A stretch of DNA of 64,000 bases, from the NCBI RefSeq assembly GCF_001625215.2, contig NC_030383.2, forward strand, positions 16,845,197-16,909,196. Direction: 5' to 3'. Shown here one piece after another: positions 22,213 to 31,291 of the stretch. Positions within the stretch are counted from its first letter, which is position 1. Every line of letters starts with the position of its first letter. The notes below the pieces were generated by a model, which was given only the letters and a program-made list of their open reading frames with translations, did no database searches and was not told the DNA's origin. The translations under genes and the position numbers were made by a program. The DNA comes from Daucus carota subsp. sativus (lineage: Eukaryota > Streptophyta > Magnoliopsida > Apiales > Apiaceae).

Positions 22213-25200
22213 ATGAGGAAAGCTGCTACTTCCAGAGGTATATCAGATATGAATATTTTGTTTGATCATATGTTATTACAACTGCAAAGGCTTCTTACTT
22301 ATCAAAATTGGAATCCTATAGAAAGAGCTCAACTTTCTTTTTATTCTAAAAAGCTCAGCTCTTTGTCAAAACAATTTCAAAGCTTTCAACTCAAAGATGA
22401 GGATTTTCTATCCAAGTTCTTGTATGACAGAACGCTAAATGTTCTTGCTAACAACATGATCAAGTATAAGAATGGGAGAAGAAGCGTTGAGTTTTTTAAG
22501 TATAATGATCCTCCTGATCTCACTCTTGTTGGAGACCGACTAGCGTTTCAAGTGGCTTTGATTCATAATGCCACAAAAAAAGATTCTAGCAAGGCAGAAG
22601 AAGGTGATTTCCAAGACTTCCCTTCCCAGTTTTACTTCGACAAAAACAGATTTGAAGAAGCCCAAGTTGGATTGCAGGTGCAGGGTAGTATACTAGATAT
22701 TAAATTTCTGTTTCACTGTTTGTCACTAGAAGTAAATAGGCTTTTTACATATCCTCACTGGCTTCTTATTGAAAGAGCTCAAATTTCCTTTTATTATCAA
22801 AAGCTGAGCTCCTTCTCCAGTGACTTGCAAAGCTTTACAGTCATAGATGAGGACTTTATACATGCGTTGGCAAGGGACAGAACTTTACATGTTCTTGTTA
22901 GTAGGATACTCGACTATAAAAGTGCGAGTACAAGCATTGAAATCTTAGATTTTAATGATCCTCCTGATCTCAACAGTGTTGGAGACAGACTAGCGAATCA
23001 GGTGGCTATGATTTATAAAACTTTTCAAGATTCCAGTAAGGCAGTAGAATGCAAGTCCCATGATTTCCCATCCCACTTTCACTTTGATAAAGACAAATAT
23101 CTAGAGGAGGAAGTTTTCATAGGATTTGGAATGGAGGTTAATAAATTACTCCAACAACTTGTGTCTAACACAAAGAAACAACTTGAAGTGATCTCCATTG
23201 TAGGAATGGCTGGACTTGGTAAGACTACTTTAGCTAAAAGACTTTACAATGATCCTTATGTAGTATCTTACTTTTATGTTCAAGCATGGGCCACTTGTTC
23301 TCAAGTTTATCATAAGAGGGATCTTTTGCTTTCCATTTTAAGGTCAGTGACTAAAATCGCGGATTATGTTTGCAAAAAGAATGAAAATATGTTAGCCCAT
23401 GACTTGTATTGTGCATTAAAAGGTCGGAGATACCTTATTGTAATTGATGATTTATGGAGCAATAAGGCATGGGATGATCTTAAGAGATGTTTCCCGGATG
23501 ACAACAATGGGAGTAAAATTATGCTGACCACCCGGCTCAAGGACGTTGCTTTGCATGCACAATCTAAAGGGAGTCCACTTTCTTTGCGTTTTCTAACAGA
23601 AGAAGAAAGTCTTGATTTATTCAAGCAGAAAGCCTGCATAACCGGACCATTTTTTGAGTATTTGAATTTGACTGGAAAAAGTATTACAAGAAAATGTCGT
23701 GGTTTGCCTCTTGCAGTTGTTGTAATAGCTGGAATACTTAAAAACAATTTGGAGATGGACTGGTGGGCACAGGTAGAGAAAAGCATAAGTTCATACATTG
23801 TATCGCATGAAAATCAGTACATGAATACACTAGCATTAAGTTATAACTACCTTCCTCAACATTTGAGACCTTGTCTTCTCACATTTGGAGCATTCCCAGA
23901 AGATCATGAAATCCCAGTACACAAGTTAATTTGGATATGGATTGGAGAGGGATTCATACATCAGAATGGCACAAAAAAGATCTTAGAGGATATTGCAGAG
24001 GATTACTTGACAGATCTTATGTGGAGAAGTCTAGTTGTTGTAGGGAAGAAAGGGTCTAACGGAGCAATCAAAACATGTCGTATTCATGACCTGTTGCGTG
24101 ATTTGTGCTTAAAAAAAGCAGAGGAAGATCATTTTCCGCCAAATATTTACAGGTACAACAAACATTGTTATTCATGTCCTCATTCTTCAACAAATCTTTC
24201 ATCAGACTGTACTTGCTTATCTTCTAAAGTTTCCCAATCATTTTCCAAGGACCTATCAATGATATGTGATACCTCCAAACATATCCGATCTTTGGATATA
24301 TCATCCATCGAATTATTTGTATTCCCAAGCGAAGTATTGCAACTAGTACACTTGAGGTACCTGGAACTTCGGTTTAGGTCTGGTAATCCTCCGGAATCTA
24401 TATCTTGCCTTAGAGAACTCCAGACACTTATCATGTCATCCAGGATGAATATGGTTGTTCCAAATAATATGTGGAAGATAATAAACTTGAGGCATCTTTG
24501 CATTAAGTCAGGAGAAAACCTTGTGAAATCCTCTGATGTTGAAGAAGAACCCAGCTTATTGGAAAACTTGCAGACCATGTCACTAGTGAGTCCTACTAGG
24601 CCATTTCAACACATCTTAGCCAGGACTCCAAATTTAAAGAAGCTAGGTCTTTGTGGACAATTGACAACAAATAGTGGGGATTTACAATTTCCTGATCTTG
24701 GCCTTCTAATGCACCTCAAAGCATTAAAGTTGCTAAACACAATTCCTTTGTGCAAAGCCGGAAGACTGAGCGACTCAATCATATTCCCCAAAAGTCTTAC
24801 AAGTCTTTCCCTCTCAAATACTTATCTGGATTGGAGTGAAGCTTGGGCCTTTGAAATGATACCTAACCTTGAAGTCCTCAAGTTGAAATTTCATGCCTTT
24901 GTCGGTAAAGACTGGGAAACAAGTTTGGGAGCATTCCCTCGTCTTAAATTTCTGAAACTTGATGAACTGGATATCGTGACTTGGACAGCTTCACGTGATC
25001 ACTTTCCAGTTCTTCAGTGCTTACAGGTGCACCGATGCTCTAATCTGCTTATGATTCCAGAAGACTTTGGTAATATATGCACACTTGAGTGGATTGAGTT
25101 TAGTGAGTGTAGTGATGATGCAGCAAATTCTGCAACTTACATGCAGAAGGAGCAAGAGAAAAATGGTAACGATTTTCTTAAGATCCTTCACAACCCTGGA

Positions 25201-25248
25201 GAAACTTCCAGCTACACAAACACAGAATACAGCAGGTCAGGTTGCTGA
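22213..25248 (+). CDS. NLR immune receptor 1 (R1-like NB-ARC-LRR), doubled N-terminal module
   Basis: This is an uninterrupted single-exon frame of 1011 residues. A second ATG at codon 13 (22249) aligns with the starts of the paralogues and may be the true start. A module of about 110 residues (LFDHMLLQLQ..., ERAQLSFYS, DPPDLTLVGDRLAFQV) occurs at about 13-120 and again at about 163-272. NB-ARC follows: P-loop GMAGLGKTT (331), kinase-2 LIVIDDLW (408), RNBS-B GSKIMLTTR (433), GLPL (497), RNBS-D CLLTFGAFPED (554) and RIHDLL in place of MHD (623). LRRs run from about 690 to 960. Such proteins act inside the cell as pathogen sensors. No canonical CC EDVID motif is seen. The C-terminal tail (ETSSYTNTEYSRSGC) differs from the NP-LAPS-type ends of its neighbours. 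All key nucleotide-binding motifs are present. Confidence 0.93.
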   Translation: MRKAATSRGISDMNILFDHMLLQLQRLLTYQNWNPIERAQLSFYSKKLSSLSKQFQSFQLKDEDFLSKFLYDRTLNVLANNMIKYKNGRRSVEFFKYNDPPDLTLVGDRLAFQVALIHNATKKDSSKAEEGDFQDFPSQFYFDKNRFEEAQVGLQVQGSILDIKFLFHCLSLEVNRLFTYPHWLLIERAQISFYYQKLSSFSSDLQSFTVIDEDFIHALARDRTLHVLVSRILDYKSASTSIEILDFNDPPDLNSVGDRLANQVAMIYKTFQDSSKAVECKSHDFPSHFHFDKDKYLEEEVFIGFGMEVNKLLQQLVSNTKKQLEVISIVGMAGLGKTTLAKRLYNDPYVVSYFYVQAWATCSQVYHKRDLLLSILRSVTKIADYVCKKNENMLAHDLYCALKGRRYLIVIDDLWSNKAWDDLKRCFPDDNNGSKIMLTTRLKDVALHAQSKGSPLSLRFLTEEESLDLFKQKACITGPFFEYLNLTGKSITRKCRGLPLAVVVIAGILKNNLEMDWWAQVEKSISSYIVSHENQYMNTLALSYNYLPQHLRPCLLTFGAFPEDHEIPVHKLIWIWIGEGFIHQNGTKKILEDIAEDYLTDLMWRSLVVVGKKGSNGAIKTCRIHDLLRDLCLKKAEEDHFPPNIYRYNKHCYSCPHSSTNLSSDCTCLSSKVSQSFSKDLSMICDTSKHIRSLDISSIELFVFPSEVLQLVHLRYLELRFRSGNPPESISCLRELQTLIMSSRMNMVVPNNMWKIINLRHLCIKSGENLVKSSDVEEEPSLLENLQTMSLVSPTRPFQHILARTPNLKKLGLCGQLTTNSGDLQFPDLGLLMHLKALKLLNTIPLCKAGRLSDSIIFPKSLTSLSLSNTYLDWSEAWAFEMIPNLEVLKLKFHAFVGKDWETSLGAFPRLKFLKLDELDIVTWTASRDHFPVLQCLQVHRCSNLLMIPEDFGNICTLEWIEFSECSDDAANSATYMQKEQEKNGNDFLKILHNPGETSSYTNTEYSRSGC

Positions 25249-25644
25249 ATAATTTCAATGGTTTCTGGTTTATTTATGATAAAAATTTATGTAATTTATA
25301 TTTTCGTGATATGGATGTTTTTGCAATCGCAGTTTGTTGATCAGGCGATCTTGTAAAGTTCTAGCACTATGTCTGTACTCTATGTTATCCCCTTTTGAAC
25401 TTGACAATACAGGTGCTCTAAATTTATTTTCAGTTTCATAAGAGACTTGGATACGGAGCATTTAAACTTTCGCTATAAGCTGATGATGATGCTGAACCAA
25501 CCGGAATGGCCTAATTAAAAAGCTTTCTGGATGATTTCTTGAACTTGTATGGACCTTCCTTCTAACGTTAGGTCATGCAGTTGCCTACATTACGGCAAAC
25601 CAATGAAGATGCAGGTTAGCTTGATTTGAATAAAAAAAAGCTGC

Positions 25645-25835
25645 TACTCTCTACAGGCAAGTAACCAAAATTAGGTGTCTTGTTTAATCGTTTGTTAGGA
25701 AAAGTGAATAGGCTTGTTACATTTACCAACTGGCATACTGTACAAAGATCTCATTTCTTGTTATCATAACATGATGGGCTCCTAGCCTCCTACTTTACTT
25801 CCAGAGCTTTAGAATCGAAGATAGTAGGAGGTCCG
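25645..25835 (+). pseudogene. NLR 5'-end relic
   Basis: The sequence from GCTGCTACTCTCTACAGGCA through TTTAATCGTTTGTTAGGAAA parallels 31262-31400, the leader and first codons of the third NLR (TTTGATCGTTTGTTAGGAGA). It then decays into stops near the end. It marks a lost cluster member between NLR1 and NLR2. Confidence 0.75.
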
Positions 25836-26044
25836 CCACTAAAAAGAGGAACTTAGAAAAATTAGGGAGAGTTCGGTTGACAGAGATTACTTAGAGATTA
25901 CTTAGTTTATTATTAGACAACAATCTTGTGGAATTATTTCATATGATTAAGTATCGATCTGATTTAGAATTGTGTTTCATCTTTTTGAACACTATTGCTA
26001 GTTCATTGTTTTTGTGTATTTTTTGTTGTTGTTATTTTAGAAAA

Positions 26045-26290
26045 TATGGGAGAAGAGAACAACAATCACAACAACTATGACAACGGGAACAACAACGAAG
26101 AAGAGAATGTATTTGATTTACTAGCTCAGACTCCATCCGGACTTGTGATCAGCTACTGAAACCGAACATGATCTCTCATTTTAAACGCTTGAATCCGCCA
26201 ACATTCAATGGGGCGTCTGATCAGGCCATAGTCGAGATGTGGATACCAGAGATGAAAAAAAAGCTTTCCTTGCTAATGGATCTCCTATCT
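26045..26290 (+). pseudogene. Gypsy gag relic
   Basis: An ATG start is followed by an Asn-rich N terminus and then, after a stop, by FKRLNPPTFNGASDQAIVEM and WIPEMKK. This resembles the start of the Gag domain of plant Ty3/Gypsy elements. It decays quickly and no LTR or pol was found. Confidence 0.6.
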
Positions 26291-26509
26291 CGTTTTATTT
26301 TAAGAAGTTCGAGTGCTTGTCGAATTTATCTCATTTGCATAGGATTACAGATGATCCAGATTTCAGAATTCTTGAGTATATATGATCTTGTTGGTAGGAT
26401 ATACACTTGAGCACATCATACTCGAATTTTGCATGTATAACCTGATGGGGATCCTCTATATTGAGGCTTTCATTGGTAAGGTTGTAAATTTATGTGGCAG
26501 CTGCAGTTT

Positions 26510-26589
26510 GAATTTGATTAAAATCGCGCTCAACTTCTAACGATTAATTGAATTTGATTAAAATCGCGCTCAACTTCTAACGATTAATT
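26510..26589. repeat. Tandem duplication, 2 x 40 bp
   Basis: A 40-base unit containing AAATCGCGCTCAACTTCTAA is repeated exactly once, head to tail. Confidence 0.92.
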
Positions 26590-27504
26590 TATGGGGTACC
26601 TAGAAATGAAATGAATAGATGAGAAGGAAAAATTAAGAGACTTTTGGATCATGGTTAATGAGCTCGGTTAACGGATATCGGAACTTCAAATCGTGTTAGT
26701 GTTCGAATTAGTCATTTTATTGTATGAAATGGAACCTTTGGTGGGTAGATCTTCCATGCCTTTTGGGATAGTCATCTCCGTACCCTTTATTCCTATACCC
26801 CTTATTACCATTTCCGCTCCCCATTTTCATTTACCATCCAAACGACCCCTAAGAACATGCGACTTTAAAATGCTGATATTATAAAGTACCTAATCTAAAT
26901 TATTTATACCATTTAAATTAAAGCCAGAAAGGCTACAGAGCATTCAGTTGCCAAATAAAAAACAGATAGAAGAGAAAGTAAGAATCGATCAGGCATTTGA
27001 ATATTATGTATGTGAAGTGAGTTGAAGGGGTTGTATGGATCATGTCCGGTTAACGGAATCAGAATCTCAAACCTATGTATTTTTATGTTGATTATTAAAT
27101 TTTATTATATTTTTCGGTGAATCATTCCCTTCACAGCTCATGATATACGCATTCTCATTCCCATTTCTATCCACAATTCAAATGCTCCATAAAGTTTTGT
27201 GTAAACCAGATTATCTTAATTCTTAACAATAGTTAAACAAATGAACATTAAAGAGATGTTTGAATCGTGAGTGAGTATCAAAATCGGAAATGAGAATTAA
27301 GGGTATGAACATAAGGGGTATTAAATTGGGTATTCAAGGGGAGTGTAACCCTCCAGGCATGGGTTTGAGGTTGCGATTCCTGTTAACCGGGTTCATTAAC
27401 CATTAACCAAATGCCTACTAAGAGATTGTTTGGTTTTAACGAACAGGGCGTAACATACTATGCATTGCAGAAAGTGATATGAAGTATTCCCAGAGCCCAG
27501 AGGT

Positions 27505-27580
27505 GTATGAACTATAGATATTGTGTTTAATCAGATGCTACTACAACTGCACAGGCTTCTTAGTTTTCTTAACTCTAAAG
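27505..27580 (+). pseudogene. Second NLR 5'-end relic
   Basis: The phrase ATATTGTGTTTAATCAGATG followed by CTACTACAACTGCACAGGCTTCT matches the start of NLR1 (22246-22300). It is short and out of frame downstream. Confidence 0.65.
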
Positions 27581-28028
27581 GATTTTTTTTACATAGTATT
27601 GCTACTTTACTTGTGAAGTGTGATAATTGACATCTTTGTCATCTCTTGTTGGAAATTGTTTACATGAGGAATGACGACACTTACCACTTCATTTTCTTTA
27701 TTTTGCAGACCTCCTTTCTTTTGTAAGAAACATTGTTGTTAATTTACTTCACCGACTTTTTTTTCTTCAGGTAAGACATGAATTTGTGCTTTCTCTGTTG
27801 CTTAAAAATCCTTTTTTTCTTCCAATGAACTAAGCTGTGATTACCTTCTCTACTTTAGCCTTTTCATGTTTGCAGAACTACTTTCTCTTCTTACTTCCTC
27901 TAATATTAAGAAACAATTCCCAGCAGTTAAATTTACGAAGTATCAGCCATTTGAATACGAGGAAAGCTGCTTGCTGCCCTCGTAATTAGGCTTCTTGGCT
28001 TCAATATATATCCTCCAGGCAATTTAAA

Positions 28029-31010
28029 ATGGATATTTTGTTTCGTAGTATGATACAGGAAGTCAATAGCCTTCTTCGGTATCCATATTGGCTTCCTAAA
28101 GAAAGATCTCAGATTACTTATTATTCACAGCAGCTCAGGTCCTTGGTTAAAGAATTCCATAGATATCAAATCACAGATCAGGGTCATATATCTGAGTTAT
28201 TAATCGATCCAACACTACACATTCTTGTTACCAGGATACTTGAGTATAAGAATGTGACAAGGCTTGAGTTTTTCAAATTTGAGGATCCTCCTAATCTCGC
28301 CCATGTTGGGGATCGACTAGCATTTGAAGTGACTCATATTTATGAAGCCTCCAAGCAAGATTCCACAAAAAGAGAAAAAGAGAATTCTGATTCCAAACAC
28401 TTCTCTACCCGGTTTCTCTCTAACTCTGATCATAACAGAGGGAGCACTAAGGCATGTAAATCAAAAATGGATGTTCTGTTTGATCGATTGTTTGAACAGG
28501 TGAATAAGCTTCTTAGATATGATGATTGGCTTCCTTTTGAAAGATGTCAGATTTCTTTTTATTCTGAAAAGCTCAAGTACTTCTCTGAAGCATTTGCAAC
28601 CTTTACAATTACAGATGAGAACTTTAGATTTCAGTTAACTGAAAGTGTAGAATTAAGTACTGCTATTAGAAGCATACTTTTTTCTAAGTATGTGACAAGC
28701 TCTGATCCTCCTGATCTGACCCGTGTTGGAGACCAACTAGCACTGGAAGTGGCTGGGATTTATAAAGCCTCCAACCGAATTGTTAGGAAGACGGAAGAAT
28801 GGGATCCCCCAGACTTCAGTTCCCACTTTTACTTCGAAAAGAAGTATATTCAAGAGGTCGAAGCTTTTGTTGGATTCCAAGCTGAGGCAAGTGATTTACT
28901 CCAGCAACTTGTCTCTATTACTAAGAAGCAGCTTCAAGTTATCTGCATTGTAGGGATGGCAGGACTTGGTAAGACTACTTTAGCTGAAAGACTATATAAT
29001 GATCCTTATGTTGTTTCATACTTCTATGCTCGTGCATGGATCACTTGTTCTCAAGTATATAATAAGAGGGATTTGTTGCTTACACTTGTAAGCTCAGTTG
29101 TTGAGATTACTGATGATGTTTCTATGATGGATGACAACATGTTAGCCCATGCCTTGTACCGTGCTTTAAAGGGTCGGAGATACCTTATTGTGATTGATGA
29201 TATATGGAGTAAAGAGGCATGGGATGATTTTCAGATATCTTTTCCTAATGACATCAACGGGAGTAAGATTTTGCTGACCACCCGGATCAAAGATGTTGCT
29301 GTGCATGCACAACCTAAAGGGAATCCACATTGTTTGCGTTTTCTAACGGAAGAGGAAAGTTTTGATTTGTTTAAAAAGAAAGCCTTCATAATGGGATATT
29401 ACTCTGGACAAATGTATTCGATTGGAAAGAGTATTGCAAGAAAGTGTCGCGAATTGCCTCTTGCAATTGTTGTAATTGCGGGACTTCTGAAAACCAATCT
29501 GCAAATGAGTTGGTGGGCGCAGGTTGATGAAGCTGTAAGTTCATACATCTTAACTGATGAAAATCAATACATAGATACACTAGCATTGAGTTATCACCAC
29601 CTCCCTCAACACTTGAGACCTTGTTTTCTCTCTTTTGGAGCATTCCCAGAAGATCACGACATCCCAGTATGTAAGTTGACTTGGTTATGGATTGCAGAGG
29701 GTTTCATACAGCAGGATGGAACAGAAAAGAGCTTGGAGGACGTAGCAGAGGATTACTTGATGAATCTCATAGGAAGAAGCTTGGTGGTTGTTGGAAAAAA
29801 AAGGTCTAATGGAGCAATTAAAATGTGCCGTATTCATGACCTCTTGCGTGACTTGGGCCTAAAAAAAGCTGAGGAAGAAAATTTTTCACCAGATATATAC
29901 TGGTACAATAAACATACCTATTCATGTCCTCATTCTCTAGACGACTCTTCTACGAAACCCCAACTTTTTCTCAGCACTAATGTCCTTAATATTCCATCAA
30001 ACCCTTGTTGCTCTTGTTGGGAAGTCTCCAACTCATCTGTTAAGGATGTATTAGTTATATGGGATACCTCCAAACTTATCAGGGTTTTGGATATATCATC
30101 CATAGAATTGTTGGCATTTCCATGTGAATTATTGCAACTAGTACAGTTGAGGTACTTGGAACTTCGGTTTAGGTCAGGTAACCCTCCTGAATCTGTGTCC
30201 AACCTTAGGGAACTCCAAACACTTGTCATGTCATCAAGGACAAATATGATTGTTCCAAAGAATATTTGGAAAATAACAACGTTGAGGCATCTTTGCATCA
30301 AAACAGGGGAAAATCATGTGAGTATCTCTGATGTGGAAGAGGAAGCTATATTAATGGAAAACTTATACACCATGTCACTAGTAAGCCCAACTAGGCCATG
30401 TCAAGATATATTGGCCAGGACTCGTAATCTGAAGAAGCTGGGTCTTTGTGGACCATTGACAACTAAGAGTGGTGAGATGAAATTTCCTGATATATGTCAT
30501 TTAAAGCACCTCAAAACATTGAAGTTGCTAAACACAACTGCTTTGTGCAAAGCAGGAAGATTAAGTGATTCAATTATATTCCCTGAAACTCTTAAAAGTC
30601 TTACTGTGTCAAATACTTATTTGGATTGGAAGGAAGCTTGGATCTTTGAAATGATACCTAACCTTGAAGTTCTCAAGTTAAAATTTCATGCCTTTGTTGG
30701 TAGAGACTGGGAAACAAGTACGGAAGCATTTCCTCGTCTCAAACTTCTGAAACTTGATGAATTGAATATTCTGACTTGGACAGCTTCTCGTAATCACTTT
30801 CCAGAGCTTCAGCGCTTGCAGATTTGTCGATGTCCTTACCTAATGGAGATTCCAGAAGACTTTGGTAACATATGGACGCTTGAGTGGATTGAGTTAAGTG
30901 GCTGCAGTGAAGCTGCAACCAGTTCTGCAAGAAATATTCAGAGAGAGCAAGAGAGCTATGGCAATGATTGGCTCAAGTTCCTTCTAAACCCCGCGCTAGC
31001 TCCTAGCTAA
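28029..31010 (+). CDS. NLR immune receptor 2 (R1-like NB-ARC-LRR), doubled N-terminal module
   Basis: An intact frame of 993 residues starting MDILFRSM. The N-terminal module occurs twice (about 1-110, and about 147-250 starting MDVLFDRL), each ending in DPP(N/D)L..VGD.LA.EV..IY.AS. NB-ARC motifs: P-loop GMAGLGKTT (309), kinase-2 LIVIDDIW (386), GSKILLTTR (411), RELPLAI in place of GLPL (about 474), CFLSFGAFPED (532) and RIHDLL (601). LRRs follow to a C-terminal tail LLNPALAPS. It lies 282 bases before NLR3 on the same strand, typical of tandem duplication. The Gly-to-Glu change in GLPL is the only odd residue seen. It is expected to be a functional intracellular immune receptor, but the ligand is unknown. 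Confidence 0.94.
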   Translation: MDILFRSMIQEVNSLLRYPYWLPKERSQITYYSQQLRSLVKEFHRYQITDQGHISELLIDPTLHILVTRILEYKNVTRLEFFKFEDPPNLAHVGDRLAFEVTHIYEASKQDSTKREKENSDSKHFSTRFLSNSDHNRGSTKACKSKMDVLFDRLFEQVNKLLRYDDWLPFERCQISFYSEKLKYFSEAFATFTITDENFRFQLTESVELSTAIRSILFSKYVTSSDPPDLTRVGDQLALEVAGIYKASNRIVRKTEEWDPPDFSSHFYFEKKYIQEVEAFVGFQAEASDLLQQLVSITKKQLQVICIVGMAGLGKTTLAERLYNDPYVVSYFYARAWITCSQVYNKRDLLLTLVSSVVEITDDVSMMDDNMLAHALYRALKGRRYLIVIDDIWSKEAWDDFQISFPNDINGSKILLTTRIKDVAVHAQPKGNPHCLRFLTEEESFDLFKKKAFIMGYYSGQMYSIGKSIARKCRELPLAIVVIAGLLKTNLQMSWWAQVDEAVSSYILTDENQYIDTLALSYHHLPQHLRPCFLSFGAFPEDHDIPVCKLTWLWIAEGFIQQDGTEKSLEDVAEDYLMNLIGRSLVVVGKKRSNGAIKMCRIHDLLRDLGLKKAEEENFSPDIYWYNKHTYSCPHSLDDSSTKPQLFLSTNVLNIPSNPCCSCWEVSNSSVKDVLVIWDTSKLIRVLDISSIELLAFPCELLQLVQLRYLELRFRSGNPPESVSNLRELQTLVMSSRTNMIVPKNIWKITTLRHLCIKTGENHVSISDVEEEAILMENLYTMSLVSPTRPCQDILARTRNLKKLGLCGPLTTKSGEMKFPDICHLKHLKTLKLLNTTALCKAGRLSDSIIFPETLKSLTVSNTYLDWKEAWIFEMIPNLEVLKLKFHAFVGRDWETSTEAFPRLKLLKLDELNILTWTASRNHFPELQRLQICRCPYLMEIPEDFGNIWTLEWIELSGCSEAATSSARNIQREQESYGNDWLKFLLNPALAPS

Positions 31011-31291
31011 ACAGATATATATTCCTCATTTCACAAAGTTAATTTTAATTTTAATTTTGAATTATGTACTCGAAATGGTAATTTAGCATGGAACTTATTC
31101 TTGATTACTTTTTTAATCATGCAAATTACATGCCTTATTACTACTGGCATCTGAGGACTTTTTGGAGTACAGGATAAAACACAAAAAAACATGTGGTCTT
31201 AAATTTGCAAAGACAGAAGAAAAGTCTGATGTACTTAACTAGTAAGATTGAATGTTTATAAATGCTACTCACTACAAGCAGGTAATCAGAG
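31011..31291. other. Short spacer between NLR2 and NLR3
   Basis: 281 bases that serve as 3' UTR and promoter. No other feature was seen. Confidence 0.5.

Larger units (their letters stand above)
25249..28028. other. Intergenic spacer with NLR, Gypsy and repeat relics
   Basis: Between the two intact NLRs there is no intact gene. It holds two NLR 5'-end scraps, a Gypsy gag scrap and a small tandem repeat, listed separately. It also has two stretches (26720-26870 and 27100-27440) rich in phrases such as CCATTTCCGCTCCCCATTTT and GGTTAACGG, which look like decayed MITEs but have no defined ends. Confidence 0.45.

Noticed and set aside
23364..24791. Minus-strand frames opposite NLR1 (and likewise opposite NLR2, 3 and 4)
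   Set aside because: They mirror conserved NB-ARC and LRR codons and recur at the same place in each paralogue, so they are shadows.
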